DNA of 64,000 nucleotides from Rhizobium anhuiense (GTDB taxonomy: Bacteria; Pseudomonadota; Alphaproteobacteria; Rhizobiales; Rhizobiaceae): NCBI RefSeq assembly GCF_003985145.1, contig NZ_ML133526.1, positions 226,036 through 290,035 on the forward strand. Reading direction: 5' to 3'. Below, one piece after another: positions 46,226-54,517 of this stretch. The first letter of the stretch is position 1. Each line of letters opens with the position of its first letter. A program made the translations under genes and the position numbers. A model generated the notes under the pieces. It worked only from the letters and a program-made list of their open reading frames with translations, had not been told where the DNA came from and did not search any database.

Positions 46226-47943
46226 TGAACATACGACCCGGTCCGCGCCCGCCCATCTTTGCCTCGCCCAGCCCACCGCTCCTCGAGATCGATGGGTTGC
46301 ATGTCGCCTTCGACACGCCACAGGGCGTCGTCGAGGCCGTTTCGGATCTTTCCCTGCGGATCGCGCCGGGCGAGATCCTCGCGCTGGTCGGCGAGTCCGG
46401 ATCGGGGAAATCGGTGACGGCGCGCACGCTGGTCGGTCTTGCCGGCCCGTATGCGCATGTCCAGGCCCGCAGGATGGTGCTGGCGGGACATGACGGCCGG
46501 CCGCTCGATCTGCTGCGGCAGTCGCAGAAGGCCTGGCAAAGTATCCGCGGCCGCGAGATCGGCTTCGTGCTGCAGGACGCCTTGGTTTCCCTCAACCCGC
46601 TGCGCATGGTCGGGCGCGAGATCGCCGAGCCGTTGCTTGCGCATCGGCTCGTGGCGCGATCGCAGGTGGCCGCGCGCGTCGGCGAACTTCTGACGCGCGT
46701 CGGCATTGCCGAGCCGGAATTGCGCGCCGCCCAGTATCCGCATGAGCTTTCCGGCGGGCTTCGGCAGCGAGCCCTCATCGCATCGGCGCTTGCGGGCGAG
46801 CCGCGTCTGCTGATCGCCGACGAACCGACCACGGCACTCGACGCGACCGTCCAACAGCAGGTTCTATCGGTCTTCAAGGGTCTGGCGAACGCAGGCTTCG
46901 GCGTTCTTCTGATCACCCATGATCTTGCCGTTGCGGCGCAATTGGCCGATCGTGTGGCGGTCATGCAGAATGGCCGTCTCGTTGAATCAGGCCCGGCGCA
47001 AGACGTGCTCTCCGCCCCGCAGCACGCCTATACCCGCCGCCTGCTGGCTGCGGTACCCACAGGCGCCACGCGCGGCCGGCGCCTGAGTGCGCCCGATGCC
47101 GCGCCGGTCTATAGCCGCGCGCCGGTCGATGGAGAGCCGCTGCTGCAGGTCCGCAATGTCTCCGTCAGCTTCCGGCGTCCCGACGGCAGTCTCCTGGAGG
47201 CGGTCAGGGACGTGTCGCTGCAGATCGGCCATGGAGAAACGCTGGGCATTGTCGGCGAATCCGGCTCCGGCAAGACGACACTCGGCAAGATCGCGCTCGC
47301 GCTGCGCAGCCCGAAGTGCGGCGACGTGCTCTTTGATGGGCGCCCCTGGAGTGCGCTGACCGAAGCCGCCCGCCGGCCGGCGCGAGCCGGCATCCAGACG
47401 ATCAGTCAAGATCCTTTGAGTTCATTCGATCCGCGTTTCACCGTCGAGCGCATCATAGAACAGCCGCTACGGCTGCTCGGCAGGCTCGACAAGGTGGCGC
47501 GCCGGCGGAAGGTGGCGGAACTGATCGAGATGGTCGGCCTCGCGCCGGCATTGCTCGCCCGCCGCCCGACCGCGCTTTCCGGCGGGCAGCGTCAACGCGT
47601 CTCGATTGCGCAGGCGCTCGCCGCAGAACCAAAGCTTTTGATCTGCGACGAGCCGGTTTCTGCGCTGGATGTGACGACCCAGGCGCAGGTATTGGATCTG
47701 CTGGGCGATCTGCAGCAGCGGCTGGGGCTTTCGATGATATTCATCTCGCATGATCTGGGTGTCGTCCAGCATATGAGCCACCGGATCGCCGTCATGAAAG
47801 ATGGGGTGATCGTCGAAAGCGGATCGGTGGAGCAGGTGTTCGACCATCCGCAGCATCCCTACACGCGCTCGCTCATCGCCTCCGTCCCGAATTTGGCGGC
47901 GCATCAGGCACATTTTTGGTCGAATTCCCGGGCCGCTCCTTAG
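46225..47943 (+). CDS. Peptide-type ABC double ATPase (second system)
   Basis: 572 residues, two complete NBDs fused: VGESGSGKSV / LSGGLRQR / LLIADEPTTALD and VGESGSGKTT / LSGGQRQR / LLICDEPVSALD, each with the oligopeptide-type C-terminal extension. Same architecture as the first system's ATPase, so the two transporters share descent. Last gene of its operon. Confidence 0.93.
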   Translation: MNIRPGPRPPIFASPSPPLLEIDGLHVAFDTPQGVVEAVSDLSLRIAPGEILALVGESGSGKSVTARTLVGLAGPYAHVQARRMVLAGHDGRPLDLLRQSQKAWQSIRGREIGFVLQDALVSLNPLRMVGREIAEPLLAHRLVARSQVAARVGELLTRVGIAEPELRAAQYPHELSGGLRQRALIASALAGEPRLLIADEPTTALDATVQQQVLSVFKGLANAGFGVLLITHDLAVAAQLADRVAVMQNGRLVESGPAQDVLSAPQHAYTRRLLAAVPTGATRGRRLSAPDAAPVYSRAPVDGEPLLQVRNVSVSFRRPDGSLLEAVRDVSLQIGHGETLGIVGESGSGKTTLGKIALALRSPKCGDVLFDGRPWSALTEAARRPARAGIQTISQDPLSSFDPRFTVERIIEQPLRLLGRLDKVARRRKVAELIEMVGLAPALLARRPTALSGGQRQRVSIAQALAAEPKLLICDEPVSALDVTTQAQVLDLLGDLQQRLGLSMIFISHDLGVVQHMSHRIAVMKDGVIVESGSVEQVFDHPQHPYTRSLIASVPNLAAHQAHFWSNSRAAP

Positions 47944-47969
47944 AGCGAAGGCAGGTCGGCGAAGACACT

Positions 47970-48101
47970 TCAGTGCGCCGATGGTGCCGGCCCGCCATCC
48001 TGGTGGACGATGATATTCCTGCCGAAGGGATTGAGCGCGACGAGGCCGAACATGGCCGCAAGCAGGATCACGGTTATGATCGAAGACGTATTCAGCTTCA
48101 T
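47970..48101 (-). CDS. 43-residue single-helix membrane protein
   Basis: Small frame encoding MKLNTSSIITVILLAAMFG followed by LVALNPFGRNIIVHQDGGPAPSAH. One N-terminal membrane helix with a short polar tail outside. It lies 69 bases after the 2-oxoglutarate oxygenase gene on the same strand and fills the space before the convergent ATPase stop. The upstream site is only a G-rich run. Function unknown; the hydrophobic pattern and position argue for a real gene. Confidence 0.5.
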   Translation of the reverse strand: MKLNTSSIITVILLAAMFGLVALNPFGRNIIVHQDGGPAPSAH

Positions 48102-48170
48102 GGGCGGCCCCCGCGCCGGATGTGTCGATTCCAGCGTGCTTCGGTGAACGCCGGATGGTCAAGGTCTATG

Positions 48171-49217
48171 TTACCGCCCGTCCAAAAGGTCCGCATGATG
48201 CTCGCGCGCCACGTCGGGATGCGAGCGCAGCCGCGATTTCAGCACGTTGCGGCCCACCTCGCGGAACAAAGGATTGAGAGGATCCTGCGTCACGCCCCGC
48301 ACCTCTGCAAGAAGCGCTGGCGGCAAGTCGAGAACAGGGATGGTCGCAGCCAGATTCGCGCCGAGGAAAAACGGAATGGATAGCCTGTCGCCGCCGGCCG
48401 GCGGGGTGACGACGCGATGGATATTGGCCTTGAGGTAACCGTTGGAGGCGAGTTCCAAGAGCTCTCCGACATTGACGACAAAGGTGCCGCGGATCGGCGG
48501 CGCGTCGATCCAGCCGCCTTCGCCGTCGTCCACCTGCAGGCCGCCAATGACGTCCTGCAGCAAGATGGTGACGAAGCCGCCATCCTTGTGGGCGCCGACG
48601 CCCTGGTCGCTCTCAGTCTGATCGCGACCGGGGTACCGCACGATCTTCAGAAGCTGGTTCGGACCATTGGCGTAGATCGGTGCGAAGACATCAGGGCTCT
48701 GGCCGAGCGCCTCGGAAAATGCCTGGAGCACCTTCAGGCCGACGGCGGTCACCTCTTCGATCCATTCGAGCACGGCCGCACGCATGTGCGGAAGCGCCGA
48801 GGGGAATTGGTTCGGGCCGAACAGCCGCTTCCATGGAGGATCGCCCGGGCCGATCTCCAGCCTCCGACGTTCAGGACCGAAATCGACCTGTTCCCGCCAA
48901 TCCTGCTTGCCGCGCGTATATTCGAAACCGGCTCTGTTATAGCCGCGGAAGTGCGGCGACTTGCGCATCTCGATTTCCAGCTTCTGCTCTTCCGGCAGCG
49001 AGAAGAAACGGCGTGCGAGTTCGCTCAGATCGTCGATCCGCCGCTGCGGAATGCCGTGTCCGGTGAGATAGAAGAATCCGAGTGTCCGGCTGACGTCACG
49101 AAGCTCGGCCAGCGCTTGTTCCCGTTCCGGGTGATCGGATGCAAAACGCCCGAGGTCGAGTATCGGAAGCGTTCTTGCTGCAGCGGTCACGGCATTATCC
49201 TTCTTGCTGAAACTCAT
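48171..49217 (-). CDS. 2-oxoglutarate/Fe(II) oxygenase, isopenicillin N synthase family
   Basis: 348 residues. Iron ligands H210, D212 (GAHKDGGFVTILLQD) and H267 (NIHRV), and the 2-oxoglutarate-binding R278-x-S280 (RLSIPFFLG). N-terminal non-haem dioxygenase domain LPILDLGRF...GFFYLTGHGIP. It hydroxylates or desaturates a small molecule. Given the setting it may act on an organosulfur substrate, as TauD-like enzymes do, though it belongs to a different subfamily. A start 51 bases upstream is possible; neither has a clear ribosome site. Confidence 0.87.
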   Translation of the reverse strand: MSFSKKDNAVTAAARTLPILDLGRFASDHPEREQALAELRDVSRTLGFFYLTGHGIPQRRIDDLSELARRFFSLPEEQKLEIEMRKSPHFRGYNRAGFEYTRGKQDWREQVDFGPERRRLEIGPGDPPWKRLFGPNQFPSALPHMRAAVLEWIEEVTAVGLKVLQAFSEALGQSPDVFAPIYANGPNQLLKIVRYPGRDQTESDQGVGAHKDGGFVTILLQDVIGGLQVDDGEGGWIDAPPIRGTFVVNVGELLELASNGYLKANIHRVVTPPAGGDRLSIPFFLGANLAATIPVLDLPPALLAEVRGVTQDPLNPLFREVGRNVLKSRLRSHPDVAREHHADLLDGR

Positions 49218-49336
49218 GTCGGGGTAGGGGGACGGCACGCGTTGCCGCGACCGGCAATAATGTCTCAAGCTGCGGGACGATATTCAAAGGGGCCAGATGC
49301 AATAATTCGGCGATCGGAGAAAACGCATTTTATTTT

Positions 49337-49353
49337 TCCAGCAAATTTGTAGA
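49337..49353. promoter_or_regulatory. Shared motif TCYA-N9-TAGA, near the oxygenase gene
   Basis: TCCAGCAAATTTGTAGA, 120 bases upstream of the 2-oxoglutarate oxygenase start, in the divergent region with the 49480 copy. Confidence 0.5.
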
Positions 49354-49479
49354 TTATTCGCCTGCCACCACCGCAATTTCCGCGCGCCCAGGGACGCCGC
49401 CCGTCGCCGGTTTCGTCACCTGCCGGGAGAAGGATAGTTTTCTGCACTACGCCTCAATCCTGAATTGCCATTTCTTTAA

Positions 49480-49496
49480 TCCATTAGTTTTGTAGA
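49480..49496. promoter_or_regulatory. Shared motif TCYA-N9-TAGA, upstream of the small-ORF/ChaC unit
   Basis: TCCATTAGTTTTGTAGA followed by CAATA, 30 bases before the ribosome-site-bearing small frame at 49526. Confidence 0.5.
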
Positions 49497-49525
49497 CAAT
49501 AGTGATTTCAACGAAAGGACGATCA

Positions 49526-49663
49526 ATGCCGGTTCTCGAACGCGTTGGAATGACAGCCAGTTTCAATCCTCCATCCCGAACATTGCCGCTTGCCGAGATG
49601 TTCAGGGATCGGCACGGGTCGAAGCCGGCTATTCGGTCATGCGGCGGGCGACATGGCCGATAG
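49526..49663 (+). CDS. Putative 45-residue leader ORF
   Basis: Frame beginning MPVLERVGMTASFNPPSRTL, with AAAGGA seven bases upstream of the ATG. Its stop overlaps the ATG of the next gene by 11 bases, which otherwise has a poor ribosome site, so translational coupling is plausible. No family recognised. It could be a regulatory leader or the N-terminal part of a frame-shifted longer gene. Confidence 0.4.
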   Translation: MPVLERVGMTASFNPPSRTLPLAEMFRDRHGSKPAIRSCGGRHGR

Positions 49664-49961
49664 CGATATCGAAGACGCGCTGCTTGCCGACGGTCCTCGT
49701 GACGCGACGCCGCGGGATCGCCGCCGCGAGATGGTCGATAAGATCGTTCTGACGCTTGGGGAATTTATCAGCGGCCTCGACGGACGGGACGAGCGGTCCC
49801 GGGCCTCGGTCGGGCAGTTGATGGCCATCCTGCAGACCATGACGGACAGCATTGCGTCGGCCGATGACAAGACATTCACCGCCATCATGAGGGAGGCTGC
49901 GCTGTTGATGCGAACCCTGAAGGAACGGCAGACCTATTTCAGCAAATACACTATTCACTAG
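49653..49961 (+). CDS. Small hypothetical protein before ChaC
   Basis: 102 residues, soluble and acidic, with likely helices (RRREMVDKIVLTLGEFISGLDG; VGQLMAILQTMTDSIASADD). Family not recognised. It abuts the ChaC-like gene exactly (TAG then ATG), so it is co-transcribed. The start is uncertain; MADSDIED is the last ATG before the conserved-looking body. Confidence 0.5.
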   Translation: MADSDIEDALLADGPRDATPRDRRREMVDKIVLTLGEFISGLDGRDERSRASVGQLMAILQTMTDSIASADDKTFTAIMREAALLMRTLKERQTYFSKYTIH

Positions 49962-50726
49962 ATGCGGGCGATCTCCCAAACCGATCTGCTGACGGAAGGC
50001 GCCTTTGCCGGGCGAAATTCGGGCCGGCATCGTGGAAGCGCGATGGCCCTGACCGACGAGCTTGTCTCGCTCAGCCTGCGGCTGGAGGTAGATCCCGGAC
50101 CGGATCCCAGCCGGCTCCCGCTGAGCGACGGGCAGTTGGAAAACCTTGCGGAACGTCTGCACCGCGAGTCGCTCGGCAGGCCGCTCTGGGTATTTGCCTA
50201 CGGTTCGCTGATCTGGAAGCCGGATTTCGATGCGGTGGAATGGCGGCGTGCCGGCGCCCGAGGCTGGCACCGGTCCTTCTGCCTGCATATGACGCGCTGG
50301 CGCGCGACGGAGGTCCAGCCCGGCCTGATGATGGCGCTCGATCAAGGCGGGCAATGCAATGGTGTTGCCTTCAGGCTCGCCGAGCAGGACCGCCTCGGCC
50401 AAATCCGCCGCATGATCCGCAGGGAAGTCGGCACCCTGGACGATTCATCTTCCGTCCGCTGGATTACCGTCGAAACGCGGGAAGGGCCGTTGCGCGCCCT
50501 GGTATTCTGGGCCGGGCCGAAAGGAGAACGTGTCCTGCGCAGGCTGCCATTGGCGACAGTCGCCGGGATCCTGGCACGCGCTTGCGGCCATATGGGATCC
50601 TGCGCCGAATATCTCTATCTCACCGTCAAGCATCTCGAAGAGAAGGGCATTCGCGACCGCAATCTCTGGCGGCTTCAGGCATTGGTCGCCGACGAGATCA
50701 GGCGCATCCACGGCCTTGCTGCATAA
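49962..50726 (+). CDS. ChaC-type gamma-glutamylcyclotransferase
   Basis: 254 residues. LWVFAYGSLIWKPDFDAVEWRRA contains the gamma-glutamylcyclotransferase YGSL motif, and the rest follows ChaC (HRSFCLHMTRWR; YLYLTVKHLEEKGIRDRNLWRLQALVADEI). ChaC enzymes cleave glutathione to 5-oxoproline and Cys-Gly, freeing cysteine. An N-terminal ~70-residue extension precedes the domain. At the edge of the organosulfur block, it fits a role in recovering sulfur from glutathione. Confidence 0.88.
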   Translation: MRAISQTDLLTEGAFAGRNSGRHRGSAMALTDELVSLSLRLEVDPGPDPSRLPLSDGQLENLAERLHRESLGRPLWVFAYGSLIWKPDFDAVEWRRAGARGWHRSFCLHMTRWRATEVQPGLMMALDQGGQCNGVAFRLAEQDRLGQIRRMIRREVGTLDDSSSVRWITVETREGPLRALVFWAGPKGERVLRRLPLATVAGILARACGHMGSCAEYLYLTVKHLEEKGIRDRNLWRLQALVADEIRRIHGLAA

Positions 50727-51256
50727 TGGCCGTGGCCGATGCGCTGCGTCGGCCAGCCAATCCACAAGCTGGGCTTTGTTATCCGCATTTTGCCCCTTCG
50801 ATCGAGCGGAAGCGCGAATTCTACCGTGTCGCCGAGTCCGCTCAACGTGCCTCGCCAGCGGCAGCGGCGTGCACGCATCGGGGCAGGGCGGAGCCTCGGG
50901 GCCAGGCTCGATTCTGCCGCGACATATGGCGAGAAGCCGCCAGGCAGTCGGATCATGAGGCGCCGGCTCCGAGGGCTGCATCTTCCACCTCGCTCACCGG
51001 GACCATCCTCAACCCACCGAAAATGAGGCCCGCCAACGACCGCCAAGTCGCTGGCGGCAAGGGCATGACGGGGAACCTCTGAAACAAGAGGGAAATGCTG
51101 CACTGCCGAAAAAACCGCCACGCGCGCCACTGCGCGTTTTTTCAGCATGCCCCATTGACAATTCACCCCTGATGGCACTTGATAAGCCAATCCAATAAAA
51201 TAGACACATGTCCGGTATATTGGATTAATGAGAAACTTCCTATCAAGGGGAACGCC
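50727..51256. other. Intergenic region before the first amino-acid ABC operon
   Basis: 530 bases. No coding pattern is convincing. Promoter elements cluster at its right end: TTGACA at 51155-51160 and TGGCAC-N5-AAGC at 51173-51187 (a poor sigma-54 match with correct GG/GC spacing). A shortened version of the block motif (TCCA-N6-TAGA) begins at 51191. Confidence 0.45.
51189..51226. promoter_or_regulatory. Inverted repeat upstream of amino-acid SBP gene
   Basis: Perfect 9-bp inverted repeat AATCCAATA / TATTGGATT with a 20-base spacer, ending 30 bases before the start codon. Likely an operator for an unidentified regulator. Confidence 0.45.
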
Positions 51257-52096
51257 ATGACCATTTCCTTTCGCACCGGCGTGATGTCGCTGATCGCCGC
51301 CGCCCTGTTGTCCACGCCTGCGCTGGCCGAAGGCAGCAAGCTCGATGAAGTGCTGGCCCGCGGCCACCTCGTCCTCGGCACGGGCAGCACCAATGCGCCC
51401 TGGCACTTCAAAAGCGCCGACGACAAGCTTCAGGGCTTCGACGTCGACATGGGCCATATCATCGCCAAGGCTCTCTTCGGCGATCCTGAGAAGATCGAGT
51501 ATGTGAACCAGTCCTCCGACGCCCGCATCCCGAACATCACCACTGACAAGGTCGACATCACCTGCCAGTTCATGACCGTTACCGGCGAGCGCGCCCAGCA
51601 GGTTGCCTTCACCATTCCTTATTATCGCGAAGGCGTGGGCCTGATGCTGAAAGCGGACGGAAAATATGCCGATTACGCCGCCCTCAAGGCAGCCGGCTCC
51701 TCCGTCACCATTTCCGTCCTTCAGAACGTCTATGCCGAGGCCATGGTGCATGCGGCCTTGCCGGAAGCGACCGTCGACCAGTACGAATCCGTCGACCTGA
51801 TCTACCAGGCGCTGGAGTCGGGACGTGCCGATGCAGTCGCCACGGACCAGTCGTCGCTCGCCTGGTACATGACGCAGAATCCGGGCCGCTATAAGGATGC
51901 CGGCTACGGCTGGAACCCGCAGACCTATGCCTGCGCCGTCAAGCGCGGCGATCAGGATTGGCTGAACTTCGTCAACACCGCCCTGCACGAAGCCATGACC
52001 GGCGTTGAATTCGACTTTTACGCCAAGTCCTTCAAGACCTGGTTCGGCAAGGATCTGGCGCCGCCGCAGATCGGCTTTCCCGTCGAGTTTAAGTAA
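51257..52096 (+). CDS. Polar amino-acid ABC binding protein (first operon)
   Basis: 279 residues, SBP family 3, with a signal peptide (FRTGVMSLIAAALLSTPALA). LDEVLARGHLVLGTGSTNAPWHFKSADDKLQGFDVDMGHIIAKALFG is the family start; DIPxxx-like ligand contacts follow at KVDITCQFMTVTGERAQQVAFTIPYYREG. Ligand class (amino acid) from family. First of four importer genes; a hairpin repeat sits between it and the permease. Confidence 0.9.
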   Translation: MTISFRTGVMSLIAAALLSTPALAEGSKLDEVLARGHLVLGTGSTNAPWHFKSADDKLQGFDVDMGHIIAKALFGDPEKIEYVNQSSDARIPNITTDKVDITCQFMTVTGERAQQVAFTIPYYREGVGLMLKADGKYADYAALKAAGSSVTISVLQNVYAEAMVHAALPEATVDQYESVDLIYQALESGRADAVATDQSSLAWYMTQNPGRYKDAGYGWNPQTYACAVKRGDQDWLNFVNTALHEAMTGVEFDFYAKSFKTWFGKDLAPPQIGFPVEFK

Positions 52097-52147
52097 CAGC
52101 CATGCGGAGCGGGACTTGTCTCCCGCTCCGCTCGACTAAAGAATGAG

Positions 52148-52193
52148 AGCATGATGTCGTCCGAAAACTGCTCACACTTTTCGGCATCATGCT
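52148..52193. repeat. Long hairpin repeat between SBP and permease genes
   Basis: AGCATGATG tcgt CCGAAAA ... TTTTCGG CATCATGCT: two nested stems of nine and seven pairs with a ten-base loop. Resembles dispersed rhizobial palindromes. Located where mRNA processing commonly raises SBP expression over that of permeases. Confidence 0.65.
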
Positions 52194-52215
52194 TTGGTCT
52201 GAAAGGGCGGCCCGT

Positions 52216-52878
52216 ATGGGTTACACTTTGAATTTCGCTGCCGTCTGGCGCAATTTCGATTTTCTTTTGAGCGGGCTTGCGCTCAGTCTCGGCCTCGCGG
52301 TGATCTCGATCCTGATCGGAGCCGTGATCGGTCTCGTCGTGGCCTTCGCGCTGACGTCCAAAAGCCGCTTTGCGGTCGTGCCGGCCCGGGTCTATGTCAC
52401 GGTCATTCGCAACCTGCCGATTCTCGTCCTGGTGCTTTTCGCCTTTTTCGCGCTGCCGCAGATGGGCGTGCGCCTCGACAAGATAAAAAGCTTCGTCCTG
52501 GTTCTATCCCTCTATTCCGGCGCCTATCTGGCCGAAGTGTTCCGCGCCGGGCTGCTGTCGATTCCAAGAGGCCTGACGGAAGCGGGCCTTGCCATCGGTC
52601 TGACGGGGATGCAGATCCGCAGCTCCATCATCGCGCCCCTAATGCTGCGCAACGTGCTGCCATCGCTGTCTTCGACGATCATCTCGCTCTTCAAGGACAC
52701 CTCGCTTGCCGCCGCCATCGCCGTGCCGGAACTGACCTTTGCCGCCCGCAAGATCAACGTCGAGAGTTTCCGCGTCATCGAAACCTGGATGGTCACATCG
52801 GCCCTTTATGTCGCGACCTGTTTCCTCATCGCCGCCGTCATGCGCTTCGTCGAGCGCCGTCTGGCGCTGCCGAGATAG
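52216..52878 (+). CDS. Amino-acid ABC permease 1 (first operon)
   Basis: 220 residues, HisM/HisQ family, about five helices. FLLSGLALSLGLAVISILIGAVIGLVVAF, TVIRNLPILVLVLFAFFALP, and EAA loop GLTEAGLAIGLTGMQIRSSIIAPLMLRNVLPSLSSTIISLFKDTSLAAAI. The ATG at 52216 is supported by GGGCGG; an earlier one overlaps the hairpin repeat. Confidence 0.92.
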   Translation: MGYTLNFAAVWRNFDFLLSGLALSLGLAVISILIGAVIGLVVAFALTSKSRFAVVPARVYVTVIRNLPILVLVLFAFFALPQMGVRLDKIKSFVLVLSLYSGAYLAEVFRAGLLSIPRGLTEAGLAIGLTGMQIRSSIIAPLMLRNVLPSLSSTIISLFKDTSLAAAIAVPELTFAARKINVESFRVIETWMVTSALYVATCFLIAAVMRFVERRLALPR

Positions 52879-52884
52879 ACCCTG

Positions 52885-53544
52885 ATGTCCCACACCTTTC
52901 TCGAACAACTCTGGATCGCCCGCTACGTCATCATGAACGGCATCGGCGTGACCGTGTCGATCTCTCTGCTGGCCATCCTCGCGGGGTCCGTGCTCGGCGT
53001 TTTCGTCGGCTTGGCGCTCGTCTATGGCGGCGTCATTTTGCGTCTGGCCGTGCGTGCCTATACCGATATCATCCGCGGCACGCCGGTGCTCGTGCTGGTG
53101 CTGGCGAGCTATTATGTCTCCGCCGCCGTCGGTCTCGATCTCGGGCCGTTCTCGGCAGGCGTGCTCGCCCTTGCTATCTTCTGCTCCTCCCATGTCGGCG
53201 AAATCGTCCGTGGAGCGCTTCAGGCGATCCCGAAGGGACAAACCGAAGCCGCCAAGGCGATCGGCCTGACCTTTACCCAGACCTTCACCTCGGTGCTGTG
53301 GCCGCAGGCCATGCGCCAGTGCCTGCCGGCCTGGGTGAATACGGCGGCCGAGATGGTGAAGGCCTCGACGCTGCTCTCCGTCATCGGCGTCGCGGAGCTT
53401 CTCCTGCGTACGCAGGAAATCATCTCCCGCAATTTCATGAGCCTCCAGTTCTATTTCCTGGCCGGTGGTCTCTATTTCATCATCAACTATGGCATCGAGC
53501 ACTTCGGCAAATATGTCGAGCGCAAGACCGCCCTGCCGTCCTGA
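52885..53544 (+). CDS. Amino-acid ABC permease 2 (first operon)
   Basis: 219 residues, HisM/HisQ family. GIGVTVSISLLAILAGSVLGVFVGLALVYGG, IIRGTPVLVLVLASYYVSAAVGL, EAA loop KGQTEAAKAIGLTFTQTFTSVLWPQAMRQCLPAWVNTAAEMVKASTLLSVIG. Follows permease 1 by six bases; the two should form a heterodimer. Confidence 0.92.
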   Translation: MSHTFLEQLWIARYVIMNGIGVTVSISLLAILAGSVLGVFVGLALVYGGVILRLAVRAYTDIIRGTPVLVLVLASYYVSAAVGLDLGPFSAGVLALAIFCSSHVGEIVRGALQAIPKGQTEAAKAIGLTFTQTFTSVLWPQAMRQCLPAWVNTAAEMVKASTLLSVIGVAELLLRTQEIISRNFMSLQFYFLAGGLYFIINYGIEHFGKYVERKTALPS

Positions 53545-53556
53545 GGAGTTCCCCCG

Positions 53557-54327
53557 ATGGCCAAGACCATTCTCGACATCAAGGGTCTGCGCAAGACTTA
53601 CGGCATCCACGAAGTCCTCAAAGGCGTCGATTGCGCCGTGGAGGAAGGCGAAGTCATTTCCATCATCGGCTCGTCCGGCTCCGGAAAGACCACCCTGCTG
53701 CGCTGCATCAACATGCTGGAGGAATTCCAGGGCGGCACGATCAGCCTCGATGGCGAGGAGATCGGCTACCGCGCGGAAGGGACAACGCGACGACGCAAGA
53801 GCGAGAAGGAGATTGCACGACAGCGCGCGCTGACCGGCATGGCGTTTCAGCAGTTCAATCTCTTCCCGCATATGAGCGCCGCCGAAAACGTCATGCTAGG
53901 CCTCGTCAAGGTCAAGAAAATGACGAAGCCGGACGCTCGCGCCATCGCGGAGAAATGGCTCGATCGTGTCGGCCTTGCCGCCCGCGCGAACCATTATCCC
54001 GGACAGCTTTCCGGCGGCCAACAGCAGCGTGTCGCGATCGCCCGCGCCATCGCCATGTCGCCCAGGCTGATGCTGTTCGATGAGGTGACCTCGGCACTCG
54101 ATCCGGAACTGGTGGGCGAAGTGCTGCAGGTCATCAAGGGGCTTGCCGCCGACGGCATGACCATGCTGCTCGTCACCCATGAGATGCGCTTTGCCTATGA
54201 CGTTTCGTCACGCGTCATCTTCATGAACCAGGGCGTCATCTGCGAGGAAGGCAATCCGAAGGAGATGTTCGTGCATCCGAAGACCGAACGGCTGGCGGAA
54301 TTCCTCAAGACCTCGAGTTTCAACTAG
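53557..54327 (+). CDS. Amino-acid ABC ATPase (first operon)
   Basis: 256 residues, GlnQ/HisP family. Walker A IGSSGSGKTT, Q-loop FQQFNLFPHMSAAENVMLG, signature LSGGQQQR, Walker B LMLFDEVTSALDPELVGEV, H-loop VTHEM. It carries an insertion (GYRAEGTTRRRKSEKEIARQRA) after the Walker A strand, common in this branch. Ends directly at a RIME repeat. Confidence 0.94.
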   Translation: MAKTILDIKGLRKTYGIHEVLKGVDCAVEEGEVISIIGSSGSGKTTLLRCINMLEEFQGGTISLDGEEIGYRAEGTTRRRKSEKEIARQRALTGMAFQQFNLFPHMSAAENVMLGLVKVKKMTKPDARAIAEKWLDRVGLAARANHYPGQLSGGQQQRVAIARAIAMSPRLMLFDEVTSALDPELVGEVLQVIKGLAADGMTMLLVTHEMRFAYDVSSRVIFMNQGVICEEGNPKEMFVHPKTERLAEFLKTSSFN

Positions 54328-54480
54328 AGCAATTCCAGCAAAAGTGCGAAGCGGTTTTGCGCCCGGAATTGCGTGAAAACAAAGAGATAGAGCATTTCCA
54401 TGATTCGGAGAAAACCGGAAATGCTCTAATGCATGTCGCCCAAAGGTGCGTAGCGGTTTTGGGCAAACGATTTGCATAAA
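54327..54480 (+). repeat. RIME-type element with an adjoining palindromic repeat
   Basis: 54327-54430 aligns with the reverse complement of 27163-27267 (CTAGAGCAATTCCAG, GTGCGAAGCGGTTTT, GGAATTG, internal GAGC palindromes). A second block to ~54480 (GCATGTCGCCCAAA ... TTTTGGGCAAACGATTTGCAT) is a separate inverted element. Typical of Rhizobium intergenic mosaics; here the element follows the ATPase stop. Confidence 0.75.
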
Positions 54481-54517
54481 TAAAGAAAAATCCCACGGCG
54501 CTCCGCTCTGCGGATCG

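Noticed and set aside
50445..50981. 178-codon minus frame over the ChaC gene
   Set aside because: Mostly a shadow of ChaC on the opposite strand.
51173..51187. Possible sigma-54 promoter before the first amino-acid operon
   Set aside because: The -24 box is good but the -12 box is AAGC instead of TTGC; too weak to call, unlike 55222.
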